This document shows, one piece after another, positions 16,887 to 24,399 of a stretch of 29,322 nt of DNA. The stretch's first letter is position 1, and each line of letters begins with the position of its first letter. A program made the translations under genes and the position numbers. The DNA comes from JBEHWX01 sp048498995 (GTDB taxonomy: Bacteria > Bacteroidota > Ignavibacteria > OLB7), in assembly GCA_048498995.1 (NCBI GenBank), contig JBEHWX010000076.1, forward strand, positions 1 to 29,322, read 5' to 3'. The notes below the pieces were generated by a model. It did not search any database. It was not told where the DNA came from and saw only the letters and a program-made list of their open reading frames with translations.

Positions 16887-17006
16887 CGGCGGGGCGGCCA
16901 CGGGGGGCTGCCCGTACGAACCGTGTGTGGTGGGCGCACGTGCGAACGGCGGGGCGGCCACGGAGGGCCGCCCGTACGAGCCGTGTATGGTAGGCCTACA
17001 TTGGTA
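16887..17006. repeat. Two REP-like 60-bp direct repeats with internal palindromes
   Basis: Units at 16887-16946 and 16947-17006 share roughly their first 46 bases. Each contains a hairpin: in unit 2, GGGCGGCC (16952-16959) pairs perfectly with GGCCGCCC (16966-16973); in unit 1 one pair becomes G-T. Such hairpins resemble dispersed repetitive extragenic palindromes. Whether it recurs in the genome cannot be seen here. Confidence 0.6.
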
Positions 17007-17029
17007 GGCGCACGTCTTCAGCGTGCGCC
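17007..17029. repeat. Palindromic element GGCGCACG-N7-CGTGCGCC
   Basis: Perfect 8-base arms flank the loop TCTTCAG. A degenerate second copy at about 17070-17090 keeps GTCTTCAGCGTGCGC. Likely a REP-type element or a transcription-terminating hairpin; the repetition favours REP. Confidence 0.55.
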
Positions 17030-17190
17030 ATTGATGCCACGGCAAGCTCCTGGTCGACGCGTCGGTGGGCGCGTCTTCAGCGTGCGCTCTTCGGCCGCCC
17101 GTGCGGAGCATTCGTAATTCACGCCGGTGTTGAAGCGAATCTCCTCCCGTCCCGTGAAATCTTCACCACCCATTCCGGAGATCGCAAAAC

Positions 17191-17206
17191 CATGACGTAG
17201 ATCATG
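17191..17206 (+). promoter_or_regulatory. Candidate Crp/Fnr-family site upstream of cydA
   Basis: CATGACGTAGATCATG has perfect 5-base arms (CATGA, TCATG) with a 6-base spacer. This places TGA-N6-TCA as in the Crp/Fnr-type consensus TTGAC/T-N4-A/GTCAA, with the outer T/A changed. Its centre is about 41-43 bases before the start expected from the -7-like box at 17228-17235, the class II activator position. Oxygen or redox control of cytochrome bd by such regulators is common, but binding here is inferred. Confidence 0.4.
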
Positions 17207-17235
17207 TGGCGCCGGCTCGTATACCGGTAGACTTG
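17205..17235 (+). promoter_or_regulatory. Possible Bacteroidota-type promoter of cydAB
   Basis: TAGACTTG at 17228-17235 fits TAnnTTTG with one mismatch and matches the CTTG ending used upstream of the TraB-family genes. TGTG at 17205-17208 is 19 bases upstream, at -33 box distance. The start codon lies 91 bases after the -7-like box. Confidence 0.45.
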
Positions 17236-17326
17236 TCGCGTGCTCCGCCTCCCCGAGGGAAGATCGATCGGCGTGTGCCGGGTCGGCCCCGGTCGGGGAA
17301 GTGTCGACGGAGAAAGGACAGCGGCA

Positions 17327-18787
17327 ATGAACGGTACACTCGACGTGGTGATGCTCTCCCGGATTCAGTTCGGGTTGACGATCGCGTTTCATTATCTATT
17401 TCCTCCGCTCTCGATCGGCCTCGGATTGATCCTGGTGATCATGGAGGCGCTTTACATGAAGACCCGGAATCCGATCTACGAGCGGATGACCAAGTTCTGG
17501 GTGAAGATCTTCGGCGTGAACTTCGCCATGGGGGTCGCCTCCGGGATCGTGATGGAGTTTCAGTTCGGCACCAACTGGTCGGTCTACTCCCGCTTCGTCG
17601 GCGACGTCTTCGGATCGGCGCTGGCCGCCGAGGGGATCTTCGCCTTCTTCCTGGAGTCGGGGTTCCTGGCGATCCTCGTCTTCGGCTGGGATCGCGTCTC
17701 GGCCCGGACTCACATGCTCTCGACGGCGATGGTGGCGCTCGGGGCCACGTTCTCCTCGATATGGATCGTGGTGGCCAACTCCTGGCAGCAGACGCCGGCC
17801 GGTTATCATCTGGTGAAGACGGCCGACGGCATGCGCGCCGAGATCGTCGACTTCTGGGGGATGGTCTTCAATCCATCCAGCATGGGACGCCTCGGCCACG
17901 TGCTGCTCGGTGCGTATATCCTCGCGGGATTCTTCGTGATGAGCATCTCCGCCTACTACATCCTCCGGCGGCGCCACGAGGAAGTGGCGCGCAGGAGCTT
18001 CACGGTCGGCCTGGTGGTGGCCACGATCGCCTCGCTGCTGGCGCCGATCTCCGGACACTTCCAGGCGGTGAAGGTCGCCCAGACGCAGCCGGCGAAGCTC
18101 GCGGCCTACGAGGGGCACTTCACCACGGGAACCGCCGGAACCCCGTTCCACCTGTTCGGCGTGCTCAACCAGAAGCAGGGGCGCGTCGACTACGCCATCT
18201 CGATCCCCGGATTCCTCAGCTACCTGACCTACGGCGACGCCTCGAAGCCGGTGCCCGGCCTGGACCAGTTCCGGCCGGAGGACCGTCCGCCGCTTGCGGC
18301 TCCGTTCTACAGCTACCACATCATGATCGCGATCGGCGTGCTGCTGCTGGCGATGACGCTCTACGCCTCGTACCTGCGCCGTCGCGGCACGCTCTTCACC
18401 AAGCGATGGCTGATGTGGGGATTCGTGGTCGCGGTGGTGGGACCATACATCGCCAACCAGCTCGGCTGGATGGCCGCCGAGGTCGGACGCCAGCCGTGGA
18501 TCGTCTACGGTCTGCTCCGCACCTCCGACGCCGTGTCGAAGGTGGTGCCGGGGGGACAGATCCTCGCCTCGATCGTGATGTTCTCGATCATCTACGTGCT
18601 GCTGTTCGTGGTCTGGATCTACGTGCTGCACAACAAGATCACGCATGGCCCGGACGAGCCGGCGCTGATCCCGGAGCGATCGCTGACCGGGGATCTGCTG
18701 GAGGTGGCCGCCACGCGGCTGGCCGAGCCGGCGGGAGCCTCGCTGATCGACATCGACGAGGAGCAGCCTCAGGAACACGAAGCGTAA
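17327..18787 (+). CDS. cydA: Cytochrome bd ubiquinol oxidase subunit I
   Basis: A 486-residue membrane protein. With CydB it oxidises quinol and reduces oxygen to water at the inner membrane. The start at 17327 follows AGAAAGGA and aligns with the family N-terminus (VVMLSRIQFGLTIAFHYLF). His22, Glu102, Glu110 and His191 correspond to E. coli His19, Glu99, Glu107 and His186 (heme b595/d and b558 ligands or proton-path residues). The Met in FYSYHIM fits the b558 Met ligand. The Q-loop is short and retains QPAKLAAYEGHF with the conserved Lys and Glu, and GRQPW follows later. This is the short-loop type. No cydX-like gene was recognised. cydB follows after 16 bases. A Crp/Fnr-like site lies upstream. 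Confidence 0.97.
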   Translation: MNGTLDVVMLSRIQFGLTIAFHYLFPPLSIGLGLILVIMEALYMKTRNPIYERMTKFWVKIFGVNFAMGVASGIVMEFQFGTNWSVYSRFVGDVFGSALAAEGIFAFFLESGFLAILVFGWDRVSARTHMLSTAMVALGATFSSIWIVVANSWQQTPAGYHLVKTADGMRAEIVDFWGMVFNPSSMGRLGHVLLGAYILAGFFVMSISAYYILRRRHEEVARRSFTVGLVVATIASLLAPISGHFQAVKVAQTQPAKLAAYEGHFTTGTAGTPFHLFGVLNQKQGRVDYAISIPGFLSYLTYGDASKPVPGLDQFRPEDRPPLAAPFYSYHIMIAIGVLLLAMTLYASYLRRRGTLFTKRWLMWGFVVAVVGPYIANQLGWMAAEVGRQPWIVYGLLRTSDAVSKVVPGGQILASIVMFSIIYVLLFVVWIYVLHNKITHGPDEPALIPERSLTGDLLEVAATRLAEPAGASLIDIDEEQPQEHEA

Positions 18788-18803
18788 TCATCGGAGCCCA
18801 ACA

Positions 18804-19820
18804 ATGGATCTTCACATCTTCTGGTTCGTGGTGCTCGGCGTGCTTCTGATCGGCTACGCCATCCTCGACGGGTTCGATCTCGGCGTCGGCATGCTCCACC
18901 TGGCGGTGCGGCGCGACGACGAGCGGCGGATCCTGATGAACTCGATCGGGCCGCTCTGGGACGGCAACGAGGTCTGGCTGGTGACCTTCGGCGGAGCGCT
19001 CTTCGCGGCGTTCCCGGAAGCCTACGCCACGGTCTTCTCCGGCTTCTACCTGGCGTTCATGCTGCTGCTGTGCGCGCTGATTTTCCGCGCGGTCTCGATG
19101 GAGTTCCGGAGCAAGCGGGAGTCCCGCTCCTGGCGCGGGTTCTGGGACGTGGCGTTCTCCCTGGCAAGCGGCGTGGCCACGCTGCTGTTCGGCGTGGCCG
19201 TCGGCAATGCGATCAAGGGGATGCCGATCGGCCCGGACAAGGAGTTCGCCGGATCGTTCTTCGATCTGCTCGGCCCGTACCAGATCGTGGTGGGGCTGCT
19301 GGCGCTGGCCACCTTCGCGATGCACGGCTCGATCTACCTCTATCTGAAAACCGAGGGAGATCTGCAGCGGCGGATCCACGGCTGGATCTGGCGCACCTTC
19401 GGGATCTTCGTCGCGCTCTACATCCTCACGACGATCTACACGCTGGTGGCGCTCCCGGCGGTGACGCGGAACTTCACCGAGTATCCATGGGGTTGGGTCA
19501 TCGTGGTGCTCAACGTGCTGGCGATCGCGAACATTCCGCGGGCGGTGCACCAGAACAAGCCGGTCTACGCCTTCGTCAGCTCCTCCTGCACGATCGCCGC
19601 CCTGGCGTTCCTCTTCGGCGCCGCGCTCTTCCCGAATCTCGTGGTCTCCAGCCTCAACCCCGCATGGAGCCTGACGATCTACAACGCCGCCTCGTCGGTC
19701 AAGACGCTGACGATCATGCGGACGATCGCCTTCCTCGGAATGCCGTTCGTGCTCGCCTACACGGCGATCATCTACCGCGTCTTCCGCGGCAAGGTCAGCA
19801 TCGGAAAGTTCAGCTACTGA
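18804..19820 (+). CDS. cydB: Cytochrome bd ubiquinol oxidase subunit II
   Basis: A 338-residue polytopic membrane protein. The N-terminus (MDLHIFWFVVLGVLLIGYAILDGFDLGVGML) and the next segment IGPLWDGNEVWLVTFGGALFAAFPEAYA are highly characteristic of CydB. It is slightly shorter than the E. coli protein (379 residues) but has the full set of conserved loops and reaches a natural C-terminus. It forms the heterodimer with CydA and supports assembly of the heme-bearing subunit. It is 16 bases downstream of cydA and surely co-transcribed. No cydDC transporter genes are in the window. Confidence 0.97.
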   Translation: MDLHIFWFVVLGVLLIGYAILDGFDLGVGMLHLAVRRDDERRILMNSIGPLWDGNEVWLVTFGGALFAAFPEAYATVFSGFYLAFMLLLCALIFRAVSMEFRSKRESRSWRGFWDVAFSLASGVATLLFGVAVGNAIKGMPIGPDKEFAGSFFDLLGPYQIVVGLLALATFAMHGSIYLYLKTEGDLQRRIHGWIWRTFGIFVALYILTTIYTLVALPAVTRNFTEYPWGWVIVVLNVLAIANIPRAVHQNKPVYAFVSSSCTIAALAFLFGAALFPNLVVSSLNPAWSLTIYNAASSVKTLTIMRTIAFLGMPFVLAYTAIIYRVFRGKVSIGKFSY

Positions 19821-19958
19821 CGCGCCGTCACGAGCGTCCGGTCGCGATGGCCGGAGCCGGGCGACTGGTCGCTGAAGCGGATCCGCCGACGCTCACATAT
19901 CGATTCACGCTCCGCCGGACCTGAAGCGTCCGCGTGGGGACATCGGGAGGGAGTGATC

Positions 19959-20174
19959 ATGTTGAAGAGAAATGTCGGAAGAACCGATGGCATCATCCGG
20001 GTGGTGCTCGGCGCGCTCGTACTGGTGCTCGGCATCGAGCTCCGGAGCCTCTGGGGACTGCTCGGACTGATCCCGCTCATCACCGGCCTGCTCGGCTGGT
20101 GCCCGCTGTATCTCCTGCTCGGCATCGACACGAGCAAGGGACACTCGGACAAGACATCGGCCATGTCGCACTGA
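19959..20174 (+). CDS. DUF2892 (YgaP transmembrane-type) protein
   Basis: A 71-residue membrane protein. ATG 19959 is chosen over a GTG at 19953 because GGGAGGGAG lies 5-13 bases before it. The sequence starts with KRNVGRTDGIIRVVLGALVLVLG and ends with GLLGWCPLYLLLGIDT, both typical of DUF2892, the hairpin membrane domain also found in the rhodanese YgaP. Two membrane helices with a GWCPLY motif are visible. Function is unknown, though family members often sit near sulfur or redox genes. It lies 138 bases after cydB, so co-transcription is possible but not assured. Confidence 0.85.
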   Translation: MLKRNVGRTDGIIRVVLGALVLVLGIELRSLWGLLGLIPLITGLLGWCPLYLLLGIDTSKGHSDKTSAMSH

Positions 20175-20508
20175 TCGCGCGCGCCCCAGGCGGCGCCCGG
20201 CAGATGCGTGCATGAGAACATCGTCGAAGGCCTCGGCGTCTCGACGCTCCCGCGGGGAACAGGTCTCGGTCCTGTTCGGGGAAGACCCGCGGTGGGCGCG
20301 CGCGCCGGGGCCGACGGCGTTATGGCGCCCTCGGTCCCGGCGGGATTCACGCTCGCGTCGCGCGGCGATCACGTCGGAGCGATCACGTCGGAGCGATCAC
20401 GTCGGAGCGGTCACGTCGGAGCGATCACGTCGGAGCGATCACGTCGGAGCGATCACGTCGGAGCGATCACGTCGGAGCGATCACGTCGGAGCGATCACGT
20501 CGGAGCGA
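20175..20508. other. Intergenic region between convergent DUF2892 and flavodoxin-fold genes
   Basis: It contains a 7-bp inverted repeat GAACAGG-N7-CCTGTTC (20257-20277), which may act as a terminator for the upstream operon, and the 14-bp tandem array at 20367-20506. No gene with recognisable sequence was found; open frames on the plus strand are produced by the repeat, which lacks stop codons. Confidence 0.6.
20367..20506. repeat. 14-bp tandem repeat, ten copies, abutting a gene stop codon
   Basis: GATCACGTCGGAGC is repeated ten times in a row. Nine units are identical and the fourth has G instead of A at its second base. A partial eleventh unit begins GATCA, and its TCA (20509-20511) is the complement of the TGA stop of the flavodoxin-fold gene. 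No spacers interrupt it, so it is not CRISPR. Confidence 0.97.
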
Positions 20509-21603
20509 TCATTTGGGACGGGGATCGCGCAGGTTCTTTCCCGGCTTCGGGAGCTTCCCCTGGCGATCGAGCTTCACCATCTCCACAAGAATCCTCGCGG
20601 CATTACGCACCTCCTCGTGCAGCGCCTCGTCACGGTCGAGCGCCTCGTGGCTGGTGGCGTACGGCTGGTAGTAGCCGATGTAGCGATCCATCGACGCCGC
20701 GTGGCTGGCCTCGACGAGCTCCATGTCCTGCAGCCAGTCGGTGAGGGAGCGGCGGAGCACGTCGGCCCCCTCGGCGTCGCCATGAACGACGACCGAGAAG
20801 AGGCGTCCGGCCAGATGGCGCGGGTAATCCCATCCCTCGAGCTCCAGCGCCTTGGCCTCCTCCGGCTTCTTGCCGTGGGTGCGTGTCGGGTCCGGGTTGC
20901 CGCCGTCGGCGCAGACCAGGCGATCGATCATCAGCTTCAGCACGCTCGGGGCCTGGTACCAGTAGACCGGGGTAACGATCATCACGCCGTGGGCGGCCAC
21001 CCAGCGGGGATAGAGCTCGTTCATCCAGTCGTTCACCTGCCCCATGGCGTGGTTCGGGTAACAGGAGCAGGGCCAGTTGCACAGAGGCATCGCCGTGGAG
21101 ACGCACGCCTTGCAGGGGAGGATCTGCCGGCCGTACTGCGCCGTGAGCATGCTCAGGTCGAGCAGATCGCATTCGAGCCCCTCGGTCTGCTCGATGATCG
21201 CGCGCGCCATCTCCACCAGGCGGAACGTCTTGGACATCTCGCCGGGACAGGTCTTGTCGTGGCGCGCGGCGCCGCAGACCAGGAGGATCCGCGCCGGAGA
21301 TGTGCGATCGTCGTGGCGCTTCTGGGCGTCGAGAATCGCCTGGCGGGCATCGAGCCATTCGATCGGCAGCTCGAACTCCGGGTCGTGAAAGCCGGGGCCC
21401 GCCTTGCGGGTGCGCGGGCTCTTGTGATACTCGTCGTAGTTGACCCAGGCAACGTCGATGATCCGGTCGATCTCGGCGCGGACCGCGTCGAAGGAGGGAT
21501 CGTAGAATCGCTCGCCGAGGCGCCGGCCGAACTCCTCGCGGGAGAGCTGCACATCCCCCTGGCCGGTGCGGGGCGTGGTGTCAGATGCGGGATCGTTTGC
21601 CAT
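20509..21603 (-). CDS. Flavodoxin-fold NAD(P)H-dependent FMN reductase-like protein with Cys cluster
   Basis: A 364-residue soluble protein. After a ~100-residue N-terminal region, the flavodoxin-like core starts with ARILLVCGAARHDKTCPGEMSKT, the expected FMN-phosphate-binding strand-loop. It continues with ILPCKACVSTAMPLCNWPCSC, then VMIVTPVYWYQAPSVLKLMIDRLVC, where the VTPVYWYQ-type loop contacts flavin. Cys164, Cys167, Cys175, Cys179 and Cys181 form a dense cluster at the place where FMN reductases of this type often have CxxC. It may bind a metal or Fe-S centre as in iron-sulfur flavoproteins, but this is inferred. The conserved WDYPRHLAGR, HGDAEGADVL, YIGYYQPYATSH and LDRDE segments suggest a specific subfamily. 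The substrate is unknown. Confidence 0.8.
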   Translation of the reverse strand: MANDPASDTTPRTGQGDVQLSREEFGRRLGERFYDPSFDAVRAEIDRIIDVAWVNYDEYHKSPRTRKAGPGFHDPEFELPIEWLDARQAILDAQKRHDDRTSPARILLVCGAARHDKTCPGEMSKTFRLVEMARAIIEQTEGLECDLLDLSMLTAQYGRQILPCKACVSTAMPLCNWPCSCYPNHAMGQVNDWMNELYPRWVAAHGVMIVTPVYWYQAPSVLKLMIDRLVCADGGNPDPTRTHGKKPEEAKALELEGWDYPRHLAGRLFSVVVHGDAEGADVLRRSLTDWLQDMELVEASHAASMDRYIGYYQPYATSHEALDRDEALHEEVRNAARILVEMVKLDRQGKLPKPGKNLRDPRPK

Positions 21604-21736
21604 GGAGCCGTGATTGGTACGTGGGTCAAGTTCGATGCGATGTCGTGGAGCCGGAGAGGCGCCGATCGGACGCCACGCGGACGGAACCTCTTCCAGGATC
21701 TCCGCCAGGATCTCCTCGACCCGCGCGCGCCTACCG

Positions 21737-22084
21737 TCATGGAAGCGCGATCAGGAGCGCGATGTACGCCGGCCACGCAAGGAGCGCGACGCGGTAGATG
21801 AGCCTGCTCCGGTCGCGGAGGAAAAAGCAGATCACGAAGCCGACGCTCGTGAGCAGGTCCAGTGCCATGAAGAGCAGATAGGTCCGGCTGCTCGTGTACA
21901 TGAACCCGGCGTCCTCCGATCCGAACGGGTAGAGCGAGATGTCGCCGAGGAGAACCTTCCGTATCTCCGACGCGCCTATCAGCGCGAGGAGCAGACATGG
22001 CACCAGATAGAAGACGCCGATGACGGTCTCCATCAAGGGAACCCAGTCATTGGATGCTCGCGAAGCGCGTGACCCGTTGCTCAT
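21737..22084 (-). CDS. Small multi-pass membrane protein of unknown function
   Basis: A 115-residue protein with three to four hydrophobic segments (about 18-38, 68-88, 98-114). I do not recognise the family. The start at 22084 is the first ATG after a promoter-like TATATTTG (22157-22150, minus strand), 65 bases upstream; a start at Met18 is possible. The flavodoxin-fold gene follows 133 bases downstream on the same strand and the Rieske gene precedes it by about 200 bases. The real-gene call rests on its hydrophobic pattern and position. Confidence 0.6.
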   Translation of the reverse strand: MSNGSRASRASNDWVPLMETVIGVFYLVPCLLLALIGASEIRKVLLGDISLYPFGSEDAGFMYTSSRTYLLFMALDLLTSVGFVICFFLRDRSRLIYRVALLAWPAYIALLIALP

Positions 22085-22141
22085 TGATCGCGGGGAGATC
22101 GTGGACGGCCGGCGCCCGCGATGAATCTGAAGGGTGCGCGC

Positions 22142-22165
22142 GGGCCGGCCAAATATAGCCGGCCC
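22142..22165 (-). promoter_or_regulatory. -7-like TATATTTG box inside a perfect inverted repeat
   Basis: GGGCCGGC (22142-22149) and GCCGGCCC (22158-22165) are perfect 8-base arms. On the minus strand the 8 bases between them read TATATTTG, an exact TAnnTTTG. The gene starting at 22084 lies downstream. No TTTG is seen at -33 distance. The arms could be an operator covering the -7 region, or the whole could be a terminator-like hairpin after the Rieske gene. Confidence 0.45.
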
Positions 22166-22173
22166 CGATCCGC

Positions 22174-22209
22174 TTTCATCGCGATGCCGATTTTCATCGC
22201 GATGGCGAT
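22174..22209. repeat. 18-bp tandem repeat, two copies
   Basis: Units at 22174-22191 and 22192-22209 begin TTTCATCGCGATG and differ at one base. Each contains the palindrome ATCGCGAT. The repeat lies just upstream of the -7-like box on the minus strand. Confidence 0.75.
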
Positions 22210-22282
22210 CGGCGACAGATCGTCTTGCCGCGCGGGCCCATGCATCGGCGCAGGGACCCGCGCGGTGCGCGCTCCCGGACGA

Positions 22283-23158
22283 TCAACGGTCGGCCGCCTT
22301 CACCTCGATCACCCCATCCTGAACGCGCGTCAGATAGCAGGGCTGATCGAACGCCGACGGCCCCTCCACCACGTGCCCATCCTCCAGCGAGAATCGGGAG
22401 CAGTGCCACGGGCAGCGGATGGTGCCGTCGATGATCTCCCCCTCGGAGAGTGGGCCACCCATGTGCGAACAGGTTTCGGCCATGGCGTGGATGGCGCCGT
22501 TCTGCTTCACCAGCAGGATCGGGACGTTCTTGGCCAGCCCTCGCGTCGGGCGTCCCTCGATCAGCTCCTCCTCGAGCATCACCGGCACGAACCCCTCCGG
22601 CGGCTCCTGCGCCGCGGTGTGGTCCACGCCGATCTGCTCGCCGGCGACCAGGTGTCCGCCGAGGTAGGCGGAGGCGCCGGAGATGGCGTAGCCGAGGAAC
22701 GCCAGCCCGCGCGCGACGCCCCGGGAGCGTCCCTTGCGCAGCACGAACGACGAGAGGTAAAGGAGGGTGGCCGTGCCGTTGAGCACGCCGTGGGCGATCC
22801 CCACCTTCCGGGCGCGTCCGCTCGTCGCCGTCCAGTCGGTGAGTCCGCTGGCGGCCGCGCCGACGGCTCCGACCAGCCCCACGGCAACGGCGGCATCGGC
22901 GCCGGGGCCGTAGCCTCCGTCGGGGCTGGCGGCATCCATCACGTCGAGCACGGCGGCGGCGGTCCAGGCGCCGAGCGGGATATCGGTGAGCACGGGGTGG
23001 AGGGGATGGCCGAGCCAGGTGCCGTGCAGGGCGTTCTTGATCCGGATGCCGGCGCGTCCGCCGGCCTTGAATGCCGCGGTCACCGCCGGCTGCACCGTGT
23101 CGGCCGCCTTGTCGAGCCAGTCCTGTCGCTCGATGAGTTGAATCGCTGCGTCTGCCAT
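22283..23158 (-). CDS. DUF2231-Rieske [2Fe-2S] fusion membrane protein
   Basis: A 291-residue protein. The start at 23158 follows AAAGGAAG, and the upstream extension lacks conserved sequence. Residues about 35-180 match DUF2231, a four-helix membrane domain; the GTWLGHPLHPVLTDIPLGAW signature is clear and repeated His residues could bind heme or metal. The C-terminal ~100 residues form a Rieske domain with Cys230-x-His232 and Cys249-x2-His252 in CSHMGG...CPWHCSRF, the two-Cys two-His set for a [2Fe-2S] cluster. It resembles DUF2231-Rieske fusions seen in diverse bacteria, probably an electron carrier at the membrane; partner unknown. The nearby bd oxidase and flavoprotein suggest a redox theme, but direct interaction is not shown. 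Confidence 0.85.
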   Translation of the reverse strand: MADAAIQLIERQDWLDKAADTVQPAVTAAFKAGGRAGIRIKNALHGTWLGHPLHPVLTDIPLGAWTAAAVLDVMDAASPDGGYGPGADAAVAVGLVGAVGAAASGLTDWTATSGRARKVGIAHGVLNGTATLLYLSSFVLRKGRSRGVARGLAFLGYAISGASAYLGGHLVAGEQIGVDHTAAQEPPEGFVPVMLEEELIEGRPTRGLAKNVPILLVKQNGAIHAMAETCSHMGGPLSEGEIIDGTIRCPWHCSRFSLEDGHVVEGPSAFDQPCYLTRVQDGVIEVKAADR

Positions 23159-23277
23159 CGGAATCTTCCTTTGTTCGTGTATCGGCGCCCCGCCGCGCGC
23201 CCCACGGCGCCGGAGGGAGAGCTCTCCGCGCACCAGCCAGCAAAAAGCGCACCCGTGCGGAGCCGCCCGCGATTCGC

Positions 23278-23285
23278 TATACTTG
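23278..23285 (+). promoter_or_regulatory. -7-like TATACTTG before the exonuclease-like gene
   Basis: GCTATACTTG here is identical to the box upstream of the TraB-family genes. No TTTG is visible 18-21 bases upstream. The ATG at 23359 lies 74 bases downstream. Confidence 0.45.
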
Positions 23286-23358
23286 CGTCTCCCCCCCAAG
23301 CCGCGTGGCGCCGGGGGCACGGACCAGGAATCTTCCAGTCGAGTACGCCGAGCCGACG

Positions 23359-24282
23359 ATGTTGCCGCATACGTTCTGTCATCTCCCCGGAACCGGGGTG
23401 CGAGCCGAAATGAAGCTGTGGGAGGAGGGGATCACCTCCTGGGAGGAGTGGCTCGAGTACCACGTGTCCCGTCCCGATATCGGCCACTCCGATCTCCGTT
23501 CCGGCCCCGGCCTTCCTCCGGGCTCCCGGCCCCGTTCCGGATCGGGACGCCGCGCTCGTCCGGAGCATATCTACGAGTCGATCGAGGCGCTCGATGGCGG
23601 CGACGTCGGCTACTTCGCCGAGCGCCTTCCGAGCCAGGAGATCTGGCGGATCTTCCCCGAGTTCCGGAAGCGTGTGGCCTACGTGGATATCGAGACCACC
23701 GGCCTGAGCCAGGATTTCGGCGCCCATATCACCACGATCGCCCTCTACGACGGCCGCGACGTGAAGCACTACGTCCACGGCGAGAACCTTCGCCAGTTCG
23801 AGGACGACATCTTCGACTACGACGTGCTGGTGACCTACAACGGCAAGTGTTTCGACGTTCCCTTCATCGAGCGCTATTTCCGGATCAAGCTCCGGCACGC
23901 GCATATCGACCTCCGCTATCTGCTCCGGAGCCTCGGCTACAGCGGCGGACTGAAGGGATGCGAGGCGCAGCTCGGCATCGAGCGCGACGAACTGGAGGGG
24001 GTCGACGGTTACTTCGCGGTTCTGCTCTGGCACGACTACCTCGGCAACGGCAACCCGCTGGCGCTGGATACCCTTCTGGCCTACAACATCCAGGACACGA
24101 TCAACCTGGAGCGTCTGATGGTGATGGCCTACAACATGAAGATCGAGGAGACCCCGTTCGGTGCCAGCCGGGAGCTGCGCGTTCCCACCGCCGCCGAGAA
24201 TCCTTTCCGCGCCGACGAGGAGACCATCCGCCGGCTCCGCGAGCGCCACTACGGCATCGGCCACGGACAGTCGTTCTGGTGA
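23359..24282 (+). CDS. YprB-type ribonuclease H-like (DEDD) exonuclease
   Basis: A 307-residue soluble protein. The start at 23359 (MLPHTFCHLPG) is preferred because LPHTFCHLPGTG is a recognisable family N-terminus. The RNase H-like domain starts near residue 105. DIETTG contains Asp110 and Glu112 of motif I; TYNGKCFDVPFIERYF is motif II; and LAYNIQDTINLERL supplies the C-terminal Asp of motif III. This matches the YprB/COG3359 predicted exonuclease family. Substrate (DNA or RNA) is not known. A low-complexity Pro/Arg/Ser-rich segment (about residues 48-72) separates the N-terminal part from the core. It is divergent from the Rieske gene; the two starts are about 200 bases apart. No Shine-Dalgarno is seen, as is common in this phylum. 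Confidence 0.85.
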   Translation: MLPHTFCHLPGTGVRAEMKLWEEGITSWEEWLEYHVSRPDIGHSDLRSGPGLPPGSRPRSGSGRRARPEHIYESIEALDGGDVGYFAERLPSQEIWRIFPEFRKRVAYVDIETTGLSQDFGAHITTIALYDGRDVKHYVHGENLRQFEDDIFDYDVLVTYNGKCFDVPFIERYFRIKLRHAHIDLRYLLRSLGYSGGLKGCEAQLGIERDELEGVDGYFAVLLWHDYLGNGNPLALDTLLAYNIQDTINLERLMVMAYNMKIEETPFGASRELRVPTAAENPFRADEETIRRLRERHYGIGHGQSFW

Positions 24283-24307
24283 CGGCCGGACCGCGATGCC
24301 CCGTCGG

Positions 24308-24323
24308 GTGATCGTCCGATCAC
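24308..24323 (+). terminator. Possible terminator of the exonuclease-like gene
   Basis: GTGATCG (24308-24314) pairs with CGATCAC (24317-24323) about 25 bases after the stop; only two unpaired bases separate the arms, so it could equally be an operator. A pyrimidine-rich stretch (CTCCCTTCTT) follows. Confidence 0.4.
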
Positions 24324-24399
24324 GCTCCCTTCTTCGGTTCCTCCGCATCGAGTACACCCCACGCTTCCCGATCCTCTCAATTCGTAACGCCGTCCGATA

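Larger units (their letters stand above)
16706..17326. other. Intergenic region between CHRD and cydA
   Basis: About 620 bases between divergent genes. From the left it holds the CHRD upstream region, a 60-bp direct repeat with palindromes (16887-17006), two hairpin-type elements sharing GTCTTCAGCGTGCGC (17007-17029 and 17070-17090), then the cydA regulatory region (17191-17235). No convincing gene was seen. Confidence 0.6.

Noticed and set aside
20367..20506. CRISPR array or replication-origin iterons.
   Set aside because: The 14-base units are directly adjacent with no spacers, and no cas or replication initiator gene is nearby.
20212..21801. Plus-strand frame of 529 codons across the 14-bp array and the flavodoxin-fold gene.
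   Set aside because: It exists because the 14-bp repeat has no stop codon in any plus-strand frame; the minus-strand gene is clearly the real one.
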